NCBI GenBank assembly: GCA_946480345.1
Contig: CAMLJR010000086.1
Coordinates: 1-11,878, forward strand
Direction of reading: 5' to 3'
Source of the DNA: an uncultured Spongiibacteraceae bacterium
GTDB lineage: Bacteria; Pseudomonadota; Gammaproteobacteria; Pseudomonadales; CAMLJR01
DNA: 11,878 nucleotides
The notes beneath the pieces are model-generated. The model was not told the origin of the DNA, did no database searches, and saw only the letters and a list, made by a program, of their open reading frames with translations. This document shows, one piece after another, positions 1-6,780 of this stretch. The translations under genes and the position numbers were made by a program. Position 1 is the stretch's first letter. Every line of letters begins with the position of its first letter.

Positions 1-1181
1 TGCAGGCCGCTGGCGCGTCGAGCGGGCAGCCATGAAAACGCAAGTCCGGTCAGCAGCGCGGTAACACCTGCGGCGGTCACCGCCCACAATGGCGCATCGA
101 ACGGAATGGTAGGAACCAACGTGCGCGCGATTTTTATTACCGCAAGTCCGAACGCGATACCCAAGACTGCGCCGGTACCCGTCAGCAGCATCGCCTCGGT
201 TAAAAACACACGCAAAATATCGCGCGACGATGCACCGAGTGCTTTCAATAAACCAATTTCGCGCGTGCGCTGACTGACGCTAATCAACATCACGTTCATG
301 ATAAGAATGCCCGCGACCAATAAACTGATTGCGCCAATTCCGGCAACCGCCAATGTCATCACCACCAGAATTTGATTGAACGTCGCCAACATCGAGTCGG
401 GGCTTACCACGGTGACGTCGAGTTCGCCCTGATGAAATTCGCGCATCGCCGCTTCAATGCGCGGCTTGGCGTCGTCGACCGACACACCATCGCGCAATGA
501 AACCAGAACGCGAAATAATCCCGACACGTTGAACAACCGTTGCGCTGCGGCGACTGGAATAATCGCGGCATCGGATAAATCCATGCCCATCGAATCACCG
601 CGCCCCGCTAATACGCCGACAACACGGAAACGCGAATCGCCGATGCGGACGAATTCACCGACTGCCGGTTTGGCGGCGAATAATTGTTGTTTGAGTTTTT
701 CGCCAATAATCGCTTCGCTATTGGCGCGGCGAAAATCGCCAGCCGTTAAATTCTGACCCTGACCGAGTTCAAGATGTCGGATATCGACAAACAGATGCGT
801 CGTACCGAGGATGGTCACCTCTCGGCTCAACTCGCCAAAGGCGACACGCGCACTGCCGATAACCAGCGGCGCAATTTCATCGACGCCGGAAATTCGCTTC
901 TTCAATAAAAAAGCTTCATCGAGCGTAATTTCGCGCGCCGAACTGCCCATTACCGGCGGCATGCCGCCCGTGGTTTCCTTACGTCCCGGAAACATTACCA
1001 GTACGTTCTTGCCGATCGATGCGAATTCGTTGACGACGTAACCACGCGCACCTTCGCCGAGCGCAGTAAGAATCAACACCGCCGCGACACCCAAACCCAT
1101 CGCCAACAAAATCATCAAACCGCGAAACCGCTGTCTCAATAGTGTTTGCGTACTGAATCGAAACAGATCAGCGGGACGCAT
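1..1181 (-). CDS. MacB/FtsX-type ABC transporter permease (3' end outside window)
   Basis: Membrane subunit of a MacB/LolE-like ABC exporter, a family that couples ATP hydrolysis to conformational work on the periplasmic side rather than moving substrate through its own pore. I read 393 codons from the ATG at 1181 with no stop; about 10 or so C-terminal residues lie beyond the left edge. Topology is typical: a short cytoplasmic N-terminus, TM1 at about residues 21-42, a periplasmic MacB_PCD-like domain at about 45-265, then three TM helices at about 270-298, 326-352 and 364-385. The FtsX-core coupling segment SVSQRTREIGLLKALGAS (301-318) and the closing PARRASGL (386-393) are clearly present. 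It overlaps the upstream ATPase gene by 14 bp, so the pair is probably translationally coupled. In E. coli MacB the ATPase and permease are one chain; here they are two. The transported substrate cannot be told from sequence. Confidence 0.93.
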   Translation of the reverse strand, partial: MRPADLFRFSTQTLLRQRFRGLMILLAMGLGVAAVLILTALGEGARGYVVNEFASIGKNVLVMFPGRKETTGGMPPVMGSSAREITLDEAFLLKKRISGVDEIAPLVIGSARVAFGELSREVTILGTTHLFVDIRHLELGQGQNLTAGDFRRANSEAIIGEKLKQQLFAAKPAVGEFVRIGDSRFRVVGVLAGRGDSMGMDLSDAAIIPVAAAQRLFNVSGLFRVLVSLRDGVSVDDAKPRIEAAMREFHQGELDVTVVSPDSMLATFNQILVVMTLAVAGIGAISLLVAGILIMNVMLISVSQRTREIGLLKALGASSRDILRVFLTEAMLLTGTGAVLGIAFGLAVIKIARTLVPTIPFDAPLWAVTAAGVTALLTGLAFSWLPARRASGL

Positions 1182-1923
1182 CGGCGTTATCGCTTTCGTT
1201 TTTATTTTCGCTTTCGTCGACGGCGACGCGGCCATCGATCATGCGGATATGGCGATGCGCGCGGCTACCCAGCGCGGCATCGTGCGTAACGACAAGCAGA
1301 GTAATACCGCTGTCGTGCAACTCTTCGAGCAATTGCATTACGTCGGCACCGGAGCGACTGTCGAGATTGCCGGTCGGCTCGTCAGCGAGCAACAGACTCG
1401 GCCGCATGACGATGGCGCGTGCAATGGCGACACGTTGTCGTTGCCCGCCGGATAACTGGTTCGATAAATGATGCGCGCGGTCCGCAATGCCGAGTTTTTC
1501 CATCACCTCTTGCGACAGGCGATTGCGCTCGCGCGGCGCAATACCTTCGAGCAGCATCGGCAACTCGATATTTTCCTGCGCAGTTAATCTTGGTATGAGA
1601 TGAAACGACTGAAAAACAAAACCGATTTGCTCGCGCCGAAACCGTGCACGTCGCTCTTCGTCGAGCGTGGTGGTTTCGACGCCAGCCAAACGGTAACTAC
1701 CGCGATCGGGTTTATCGAGCAGGCCGAGCATATTCAGCATTGTCGACTTGCCCGAACCGGACGGCCCCATCACCGATAAATATTCGCCCTGTCGCACTTG
1801 CAGATCGACGCCATCGAGCGCGTGCACGGTTTGATCGCCGAGCTGAAACGTTTTTTCAACACCGGTCAGCGTAATCAACACGTCGCCGACCTGCGCGATT
1901 TTTTCACCGACTCCGTTAGTCAT
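1168..1923 (-). CDS. ABC transporter ATP-binding protein, MacB/LolD family
   Basis: Cytoplasmic ATPase that powers the neighbouring FtsX-type permease. All nucleotide-binding motifs are intact in 251 residues: Walker A GPSGSGKS (53-60), Q-loop at Gln105 in FVFQSFHLIPRLTAQEN, signature LSGGQRQR (157-164), Walker B LLLADEPTGNLD (177-188) with catalytic Glu182, and the switch His214 in VVTHD. The SFHLIPRLTA/ENIELPM stretch after the Q-loop and the DEPTGNLD form are characteristic of the LolD/MacB/FtsE branch. The ATG at 1921-1923 overlaps the end of the adaptor gene by 8 bp (ATGACTAA contains both start and stop), and no good Shine-Dalgarno sequence precedes it, so translation probably depends on coupling. 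The last about 15 residues form a polar Glu/Asn/Ser/Asp tail not expected to belong to the ATPase fold. I see no missing key residue. Confidence 0.96.
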   Translation of the reverse strand: MTNGVGEKIAQVGDVLITLTGVEKTFQLGDQTVHALDGVDLQVRQGEYLSVMGPSGSGKSTMLNMLGLLDKPDRGSYRLAGVETTTLDEERRARFRREQIGFVFQSFHLIPRLTAQENIELPMLLEGIAPRERNRLSQEVMEKLGIADRAHHLSNQLSGGQRQRVAIARAIVMRPSLLLADEPTGNLDSRSGADVMQLLEELHDSGITLLVVTHDAALGSRAHRHIRMIDGRVAVDESENKNESDNADASR

Positions 1924-3049
1924 CGCGCGCTATCGCTTTTTTGTTTTCTGCGAGCTCGGGCTGATCGGGGCTACGCACGATCAGTTCGCCTTCCTTCAAA
2001 CCACCCTTTATTTCGGTGTTGGTGAAATTGCGAATCCCCAATTGCACTTCGCGCTTTTTTAATTTTCCGTCGCTGTCGAGCACCCACACTTTATTGGTGT
2101 TGAACAGCGCCTCACTCGGTATGCGCAATACACGTGGCAGATTTTTCAGCACGATAGTGACGTCGGCACTGTATCCAATCAGCAGCACGACGTCCTCGGG
2201 CACCGTATCGAAACGCACATCGACATCCACCGTGCGCGCCTGCTTTTCCAAATCGACGACATACGGCGCGATGCGCGTCAGCTTGCCGGCAAACTCGCGA
2301 TCGCGGAATGCGTCGAGTGTGATTTTCACCGGCATACCGAGTCGCAATGCAGCGGCATCGACCTCGTCGATCGGCGCAGTCGCGTATAAGCAGGAAGTGT
2401 CGATCAAATCGACGGCCGGCGGTGTGGCGACGCCCGGCGGTGATGGCGTTACGTACTCGCCGAGTTCGCCATTGATTTCGGCGATTACACCGGCGAACGG
2501 CGCACGCAATTGAAATCGCTCAAGCACGGAGCGGCGTGCCGCCAACTGCGCGCTGGCGGAATTAACCTGCGCACGTGCTGCATCGCAGGCGCCACGTTGC
2601 GCCGCAGCATTGCTGACGGCATTGTCGGCCTGATCGACCGAGATCAGTTTGCGTTCGGCTAGCGTCTGCAAACGCTGCGCTTCACGGCCGCTGCGCTCGG
2701 CCATCACACAGCTTTGCTGCTGCGAAAATTTCGCTGCGTTCAAAGCCGCCTCCGCGCCCTGCACTTCGGCGGAATGGTCGCGATCCCACAGTTCGAGCAG
2801 CAATTGTCCCGACTCGACAAGATCGCCTTTCTTCACGAGCAATTTATCGACGACGCCGCCGAGCGGCATCGATAGTTTTGAACGACGGCAGGCTTTAATG
2901 GTACCGGCCCGTGTATTGGAAACCGTTTGCTCGACCGGACCATATTCGACTTTTGCAGTCCAAACCGGCAACGGGTCAGGGCGCATTCGCCACGCGATAA
3001 AAGCAACAACGACGAAAAAACTGCCAGCAATGATGAGAATTTTTTTCAA
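1916..3049 (-). CDS. Periplasmic adaptor (membrane fusion protein), HlyD/MacA family
   Basis: Inner-membrane-anchored adaptor expected to bridge the MacB-like permease to an outer-membrane TolC-type channel. The protein has 377 residues. TM anchor at 4-20 (no signal-peptidase site evident), first half of a lipoyl/barrel region at about 35-95 with GGVVDKLLVKKGD (64-76), an alpha-helical hairpin at about 97-178 whose tip is KLISVDQAD (134-142), the second lipoyl half at about 180-205 (LRAPFAGVIAEIN), then beta-barrel and membrane-proximal domains to the C-terminus, including the family-typical RIPSEALF (309-316). Four cysteines, at 54, 114, 155 and 220, all lie on the periplasmic side. The start is TTG, not ATG; it is chosen because AAGGAG lies 6 nt upstream and it gives a clean MKKILII membrane anchor. 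It is the first gene of a tightly overlapping adaptor-ATPase-permease operon. The substrate is unknown; macrolide, lipid or peptide export would all fit the family. Confidence 0.93.
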   Translation of the reverse strand: MKKILIIAGSFFVVVAFIAWRMRPDPLPVWTAKVEYGPVEQTVSNTRAGTIKACRRSKLSMPLGGVVDKLLVKKGDLVESGQLLLELWDRDHSAEVQGAEAALNAAKFSQQQSCVMAERSGREAQRLQTLAERKLISVDQADNAVSNAAAQRGACDAARAQVNSASAQLAARRSVLERFQLRAPFAGVIAEINGELGEYVTPSPPGVATPPAVDLIDTSCLYATAPIDEVDAAALRLGMPVKITLDAFRDREFAGKLTRIAPYVVDLEKQARTVDVDVRFDTVPEDVVLLIGYSADVTIVLKNLPRVLRIPSEALFNTNKVWVLDSDGKLKKREVQLGIRNFTNTEIKGGLKEGELIVRSPDQPELAENKKAIARDD

Positions 3050-3055
3050 TGCGCG

Positions 3056-3061
3056 CTCCTT
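3056..3061 (-). promoter_or_regulatory. Ribosome binding site that fixes the TTG start of the adaptor gene
   Basis: On the minus strand AAGGAG is followed by a 6-nt spacer and TTG AAA AAA. No in-frame ATG lies nearby, and the Shine-Dalgarno match is the best in this operon, so the TTG at 3047-3049 is the likely initiation codon. Confidence 0.7.
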
Positions 3062-3123
3062 GAGCCATGCCGAACCACCGGCGTTATTATTTGGCCGAAG
3101 TGTAACGTGGAGCGAGGCGGTCT

Positions 3124-3140
3124 TTAACCGTTTCGGTCAA
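3124..3140. promoter_or_regulatory. Near-perfect inverted repeat upstream of the exporter operon
   Basis: Seven-base arms TTAACCG and CGGTCAA flank a 3-bp centre (TTT), with six of seven positions pairing. It lies in the 141-bp gap between the glycosyltransferase stop and the adaptor start, 75-91 bp upstream of the adaptor start, where a repressor operator might sit. On the minus strand a poor -10-like TACACT occurs about 22 bp downstream of the repeat. This is only a shape match to an operator; no regulator gene is adjacent in the window. Confidence 0.25.
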
Positions 3141-3190
3141 ACCTGTACGCGTTGTAATGTCGAATAACGACCCAGTCGGGCAGCTTTAGC

Positions 3191-3898
3191 TTACGGCAGG
3201 CACGAGCGAATGAAACTGAGCGTGCGTTTTTTGAAAATTCGGAACGGTGTATTGGGGGGAGCCTTCACAACGACATCACCCCAGTTTTTTTCCCAGTAAT
3301 GCACGGAGTACGTATTGCTGCGGATGCATTGCGGCGAAAACTGCTCATACCAGGCGTATGGATAAAAATACTCAGTCGGAAATAGCGTGACGCCGCCCAG
3401 CTCTTGTCGGCGATAACGCTGCAATCCAAGCTCTTTCAGCGCCAATGTGGTGATTTGCGGCGACCGCGCGAAGGTGCCGGTTTCAAAAAAATACTGCTGT
3501 GTTAACTCAAGACAGCGACGAATAAAAGGATGGCCGGGCTCCGCACCAAGTACGGCGTTGTTAACCCAATCGATATGTTCTTTATCGAGCTGAAACCCAG
3601 CGAAGCAGCGATGTTGCAACAATGGATCAAAACTCTTCACTACTTCGACATCGGTATCGAAATAAATACCGCCCTCCTCCCACAGCGCATGCAGACGCAC
3701 ATAATCTGCGACAAAGGGCCATTGCCGCCGCGCCAGCGCCGTGCGGCAATATTCGTTATCGAGCGGGCTGTTATTTTCGCTCCATTTCTTTATGGCGAAG
3801 TCAGGCATCACTTGGCCCCAGCTTCGCACGCAGCGTTGATTTAATTCACTGAGCGGGCTATCGCCGAACCAGCAATAGTGGATGGTTTTTGGAATCAT
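3191..3898 (-). CDS. DXD-motif glycosyltransferase (capsular polysaccharide / Och1-like sugar transferase family)
   Basis: Predicted nucleotide-sugar-dependent glycosyltransferase of 235 residues with a GT-A-like fold. The N-terminus MIPKTIHYCWFGDSPL (1-16) is the hallmark opening strand of the glycosyltransferase-sugar/DXD family. The core at 64-86 (ADYVRLHALWEEGGIY followed by FDTDVEV) carries the metal- and nucleotide-sugar-binding DTD at 81-83. A later FPTEYFYPY segment and an HYWEKNWGD motif near residue 200 match the C-terminal half of the family (HxxxxSW-type ending). There is no signal peptide or TM helix, so it should act at the cytoplasmic face on a lipid-linked or other acceptor. 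The ATG at 3896-3898 gives the full family N-terminus; the Shine-Dalgarno sequence is weak. It stands alone rather than in a polysaccharide cluster. It may be read through into the exporter operon 141 bp downstream, since no convincing terminator separates them. Donor and acceptor are unknown. Confidence 0.88.
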   Translation of the reverse strand: MIPKTIHYCWFGDSPLSELNQRCVRSWGQVMPDFAIKKWSENNSPLDNEYCRTALARRQWPFVADYVRLHALWEEGGIYFDTDVEVVKSFDPLLQHRCFAGFQLDKEHIDWVNNAVLGAEPGHPFIRRCLELTQQYFFETGTFARSPQITTLALKELGLQRYRRQELGGVTLFPTEYFYPYAWYEQFSPQCIRSNTYSVHYWEKNWGDVVVKAPPNTPFRIFKKRTLSFIRSCLP

Positions 3899-4141
3899 TC
3901 TGCCTGTTCCAATTCCTTATTAAGTGCTCTTGGATGCTCGTATCACAATGCAAAACGGTTCGCGGAACAGCTTTGCAAATGACAACAATCACCAAGCTTA
4001 AGCAAAAAACTAGCTGCGGTGATAGACCGAACTTAGAATTGGAAATACAACAAAAAAAATGCAAATAACGCAGCTTTTAAAGCGCCGATTTTCTTTCCAA
4101 TCGAGAAATGCTCGAACAAAGGAGGCCATTCACAGGATGGG

Positions 4142-4155
4142 CCGCTCTGGAGCGG
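4142..4155. promoter_or_regulatory. Perfect dyad CCGCTC-TG-GAGCGG, candidate upstream activator site
   Basis: Two perfectly complementary 6-base arms separated by 2 bp. It lies about 145-160 bp upstream of the start point predicted from the sigma-54 element, within the usual range for an enhancer-binding protein of the NtrC/PrsR class. Only position and symmetry support this; the binding motif is not known to me. Confidence 0.3.
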
Positions 4156-4258
4156 TTATTCGAATTCCATCAAATTTATTGACCCAAAAAGAAGTCGAAA
4201 TATTTTACAGGCGCCCTTTTGGGATTAAGCCAGTTTTGCTGCAACACCTTGTCTTACC

Positions 4259-4272
4259 GGCAATTAATTGCC
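4259..4272. promoter_or_regulatory. Perfect 14-bp palindrome GGCAATTAATTGCC next to the -24 element
   Basis: Fully self-complementary over 14 bp without a spacer, ending 2 bp before the TGGCAC of the predicted sigma-54 promoter. A protein bound here would abut or occlude polymerase. It could be an operator, or a chance AT-rich palindrome. Confidence 0.35.
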
Positions 4273-4274
4273 CT

Positions 4275-4290
4275 TGGCACTGAATATGCT
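4275..4290 (+). promoter_or_regulatory. Sigma-54 (RpoN) -24/-12 promoter for the PEP-CTERM gene
   Basis: TGGCAC, 5 bp, then ATGCT, against the RpoN consensus TGGCAC-N5-TTGCW: one mismatch in the defined positions. The invariant GG (4276-4277) and GC (4288-4289) are separated by exactly 10 bp. Transcription would start near 4301, giving a leader of roughly 45 nt before the ribosome binding site and ATG at 4345. Context supports it: PEP-CTERM genes are known to be controlled by the PrsK/PrsR two-component system, in which PrsR is a sigma-54-dependent activator. No rpoN or prsR gene is in the window. Confidence 0.68.
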
Positions 4291-4344
4291 TTAATTGCGT
4301 CCGTCGTAGTGATGCAGTCTGCACGCTAAGCTCAAAGGAGAAGG

Positions 4345-5058
4345 ATGATGAAAAAATTGTTTTGTACTGGCGCGCTGCTCGCGTTGGGAATTGCTCAGTC
4401 AGCTAACGCTTATGTGGTTAATGGCAGCGACTTCACGAACAATCAGCACACACAGAGCTTTAATGGCAACGCCACTTTCTCTGCATATCGCGGCGGCACC
4501 ACCGATGCGAACTTCCAGAAAAAGACTCAGGCAGGTTATACAGGCGTCGGCGTGGCCGGTGGCCGCACCGCGGGCGAAATCGATCTGAACGAAACCATCG
4601 CTGGCACGTTCTCCGAACTCTCGCATATCGACAGCATGACGCTAGGCCTTCTGTTCGATGGCCCGGAGTATGGCGATGTCAACGAAGTTGCGGCAGTCAG
4701 CGTCTTCAATGGCACGAGCTGGCTCAAAGGCACGTTGACCGCGATCAGCACTACGATCGCTCAGTGGTCATTCGGCGGCAGCACAACCAACATCACTGCA
4801 ACCTCTCCTTCGTCTAACGGCTTAGGCGCGGTATGGACGATCGCCAACCCCTTCGCAAATACAGCAACGAACAGCATTGTATTCGGCGCTCAGCAAGGCG
4901 TTTGCGGTAAGGCAGGCGGTGCTTGCAACAACCAATCGGATTACACACTGAACCAATTGGCTTACTCGGCAGTTCCAGAGCCAAGCACCGTTGCATTGCT
5001 TGCCGCTGGCTTGGTCGTACTCGGCGTTGCCCGTCGTCAAACACGCAAGCAAGGCTGA
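4345..5058 (+). CDS. Secreted PEP-CTERM sorting domain protein
   Basis: Exported protein of 237 residues processed by an exosortase, typically destined for the cell surface or extracellular polymer matrix. A Sec signal peptide covers 1-22 (MMKK, hydrophobic core, cleavage after SANA). The mature region (23-209) is rich in Gly, Asn, Thr and Ser and looks beta-rich, with one close cysteine pair (Cys187, Cys194); I do not recognise a named domain. The C-terminus is a textbook PEP-CTERM tripartite signal: VPEPS at 210-214, a hydrophobic helix at about 215-228, and a basic tail RRQTRK (230-235). AAAGGAG (4334-4340) precedes tandem ATGs at 4345 and 4348; the second is 7 nt from the Shine-Dalgarno sequence and may be the true start. 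The gene is monocistronic, with its own sigma-54-like promoter and terminator. Exosortase is not in the window. Function beyond sorting is unknown; roles in floc or biofilm formation are known for some relatives. Confidence 0.92.
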   Translation: MMKKLFCTGALLALGIAQSANAYVVNGSDFTNNQHTQSFNGNATFSAYRGGTTDANFQKKTQAGYTGVGVAGGRTAGEIDLNETIAGTFSELSHIDSMTLGLLFDGPEYGDVNEVAAVSVFNGTSWLKGTLTAISTTIAQWSFGGSTTNITATSPSSNGLGAVWTIANPFANTATNSIVFGAQQGVCGKAGGACNNQSDYTLNQLAYSAVPEPSTVALLAAGLVVLGVARRQTRKQG

Positions 5059-5094
5059 TCGGCTCAGGTTGATAGTTGCGCATAGCGTAAAAAT

Positions 5095-5124
5095 AAAAAG
5101 GGCGCCTTGATGGCGCCCTTTTTT
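5095..5124. terminator. Bidirectional intrinsic terminator between the PEP-CTERM gene and phoU
   Basis: GGGCGCC and GGCGCCC form a perfect 7-bp GC stem around the loop TTGAT, flanked by AAAAA on the left and TTTTTT on the right, so the stem extends to 12 bp. Both strands show a GC hairpin followed by a U-run. It ends the plus-strand PEP-CTERM transcript (stop at 5058) and the minus-strand pst-phoU transcript (stop at 5138). Confidence 0.93.
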
Positions 5125-5137
5125 ACTTCTCTCTATT

Positions 5138-5860
5138 TCATTTGCCTTCGTGAATTCGCGCCTCAAGTTCGGTGAGACCCAGATGGCGAACATCCTGGCC
5201 TTTCACCATATACACGACATGCTCGGAAATATTCAGCGCATGATCGCCGATACGTTCGAGCGAGCGCAGACTCCACATGATGTTCAACACTGCAGAAATA
5301 CTGCGCGCATCCTCCATCATGTAAGTCACCAGCGTACGCATGGCGGTGCCGTATTCCATATCGACAGATTTATCTTCCTGTGCGACACGAACCGCCTGAT
5401 CGAGATCTAACCGGGCGAAGCAATCGAGCGCATCGCGCATCATCGCGCACACGTGATTACCCAGATGGCGAATTTCGACAACGCAACGCGGCATTTCACC
5501 GTGTTCGATCAGCCGAATCGCATGCTCGGCAATTTTCGTTGCCTCATCGCCCATGCGCTCAAGATCGTGCAGTGCGCGCGTGATCGCGAGCACCATACGC
5601 AAATCGCTGGCGGCAGGATGACGACGCGCGAGAATCAACGCGCACTCTTCATCGATCTGCATTTCCATGTTGTTGATGCGGTAATCGCCCTTCAACACCC
5701 GCTCGGCCAAGCCACTGTCTGCGTTCATCACCGCGTTGATCGCATCGGCGACCTGGCGTTCGACGAGTCCGCCCATTTCCAACATGCGAGTCTTAATGTC
5801 ATCCAACTCCGCGTTGAATTGCTGCGAAATATGATGCGAGTGTGAATCCTTGTCGACCAT
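5138..5860 (-). CDS. phoU: Phosphate-signalling regulator PhoU
   Basis: Cytoplasmic all-helical protein that links PstB/PhoR to the Pho response, holding the regulon off when phosphate is plentiful. The 240-residue length is normal for the family. Two tandem three-helix repeats each carry a metal-binding signature: DLERMGDEATKIAE beginning at residue 99 and SLERIGDHALNISE beginning at residue 200. The N-terminus, with HHISQQFNAELDDIKTRML (9-27), resembles pseudomonad PhoU. The ATG at 5858-5860 has GAGG 7 nt upstream. It is the last gene of the pst operon, 56 bp after pstB, and is closed by the bidirectional terminator. Function is inferred from family and context, both strong. Confidence 0.97.
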   Translation of the reverse strand: MVDKDSHSHHISQQFNAELDDIKTRMLEMGGLVERQVADAINAVMNADSGLAERVLKGDYRINNMEMQIDEECALILARRHPAASDLRMVLAITRALHDLERMGDEATKIAEHAIRLIEHGEMPRCVVEIRHLGNHVCAMMRDALDCFARLDLDQAVRVAQEDKSVDMEYGTAMRTLVTYMMEDARSISAVLNIMWSLRSLERIGDHALNISEHVVYMVKGQDVRHLGLTELEARIHEGK

Positions 5861-5916
5861 GATGTAACCTCGAAAATGCTGCGATTCTGCCGGTTTTACT
5901 GACTAATTACGCGCAA

Positions 5917-6756
5917 TCAACCGTAGCGGCCAGTGATGTAATCTTCAGTTTGACGCTGCGCCGGGTTGGTAAAAAGGCGATCCGTACTGTCGAATTCGAT
6001 CAGCTTGCCCATGTACATGAACGCAGTATAGTCCGAGACTCTGGCCGCTTGTTGCATGTTATGAGTGACGATGACCAACGTGTATTTCGATTTCAACTCG
6101 TAAATTAATTCTTCGATTTTCAACGTGGAAATTGGATCGAGGGCCGACGCGGGTTCGTCGAGCAATACCACTTCGGGCTCGACCGCGATCGTACGCGCGA
6201 TCACCAGACGCTGCTGCTGGCCGCCGGACATACCGAGCGCGTTGTCGTGCAGACGATCTTTCACTTCATCCCACAACGCTGCGGAACGCAACGAACGCTC
6301 AACCGCTTCGTCGAGTACGCGTTTTTTATTGATACCTTGTATGCGCAAACCGTAGGCAACATTTTCATAAATGGTTTTCGGAAACGGGTTCGGCTTCTGG
6401 AACACCATACCGACACGACGTCGCAGCGATGCGACGTCGACGGCACGATCATAAATATTCGCACCGTCGAGCAAAATTGAACCCTCGATACGGCAATCGT
6501 CGACCAGATCATTCATTCGATTAAAACAACGCAGCAGCGTCGATTTACCGCAACCGCTCGGACCGATGAATGCGGTAACGCGCTGTTTTGGAATGTGCAT
6601 GTCAACGTCAAACAACGCCTGTTTGGTGTTGTAAAACAGATTCAGATTTTGCACATGCAAACAGATTTCTTCGGCATCGAGTGTGCGCTGCGATGGCGTC
6701 CGACCCAATTGCGAAATATCCATCGCATGCGATTTGACAGTAGATGTTTCTGACAT
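5917..6756 (-). CDS. pstB: Phosphate ABC transporter ATP-binding protein PstB
   Basis: ATPase of the high-affinity phosphate importer, peripheral on the cytoplasmic face and docking on PstA and PstC. The protein has 279 residues. Motifs: Walker A GPSGCGKS (65-72, with the Cys usual in PstB), Q-loop Gln120 in [16 protein letters not shown], signature GMSGGQQQR (175-183), Walker [15 protein letters not shown] (195-208) with Glu201, and His232 in IVTHNMQQA. The C-terminus [10 protein letters not shown] (270-279) is diagnostic of PstB. About 28 residues precede the conserved [10 protein letters not shown] start, slightly longer than E. coli PstB; an alternative start is Met12, but it has no Shine-Dalgarno sequence. 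It lies 24 bp after pstA and 56 bp before phoU, in the same operon. Confidence 0.98.
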   Translation of the reverse strand: MSETSTVKSHAMDISQLGRTPSQRTLDAEEICLHVQNLNLFYNTKQALFDVDMHIPKQRVTAFIGPSGCGKSTLLRCFNRMNDLVDDCRIEGSILLDGANIYDRAVDVASLRRRVGMVFQKPNPFPKTIYENVAYGLRIQGINKKRVLDEAVERSLRSAALWDEVKDRLHDNALGMSGGQQQRLVIARTIAVEPEVVLLDEPASALDPISTLKIEELIYELKSKYTLVIVTHNMQQAARVSDYTAFMYMGKLIEFDSTDRLFTNPAQRQTEDYITGRYG

Positions 6757-6780
6757 AAGTTCAGATCTCGAATGAGCGAA

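Larger units (their letters stand above)
3899..4344. other. 446-bp gene-free regulatory interval between divergent genes
   Basis: Intergenic stretch between the minus-strand glycosyltransferase and the plus-strand PEP-CTERM gene, more AT-rich by eye than its surroundings with several A-runs. No convincing coding region: the one open frame inside it (4059-4283, plus) lacks a ribosome binding site and any recognisable motif. It holds a sigma-54-like promoter and two perfect dyads, listed separately. I could not identify a convincing sigma-70 promoter for the glycosyltransferase here. Confidence 0.7.

Noticed and set aside
1168..1181. ATPase/permease split as a frameshifted MacB fusion
   Set aside because: The ATPase ends in a proper TGA and the permease has its own ATG 14 bp inside; separate overlapping genes are common in this family.
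2016..2513. A 165-residue plus-strand open frame opposite the adaptor gene
   Set aside because: Ser/Thr/Arg-rich antisense shadow of a well-supported coding gene; no family features.
3050..3190. A terminator between the glycosyltransferase and the adaptor
   Set aside because: Only a short CCC-GACT-GGG stem without a U-run is visible, which is too weak to call.
4059..4283. A 74-residue plus-strand open frame in the intergenic region
   Set aside because: No ribosome binding site, no recognisable motif, and it runs across both dyads and into the predicted sigma-54 promoter; most likely chance.
4345..4420. Lipoprotein signal on the PEP-CTERM protein because of Cys7
   Set aside because: The cysteine is in the n-region/early hydrophobic core with no lipobox; a Sec type I site after SANA fits better.
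4275..5860. Phosphate control of the PEP-CTERM gene because it adjoins phoU
   Set aside because: The genes converge and are separated by a bidirectional terminator; no Pho box was seen in the PEP-CTERM promoter region.
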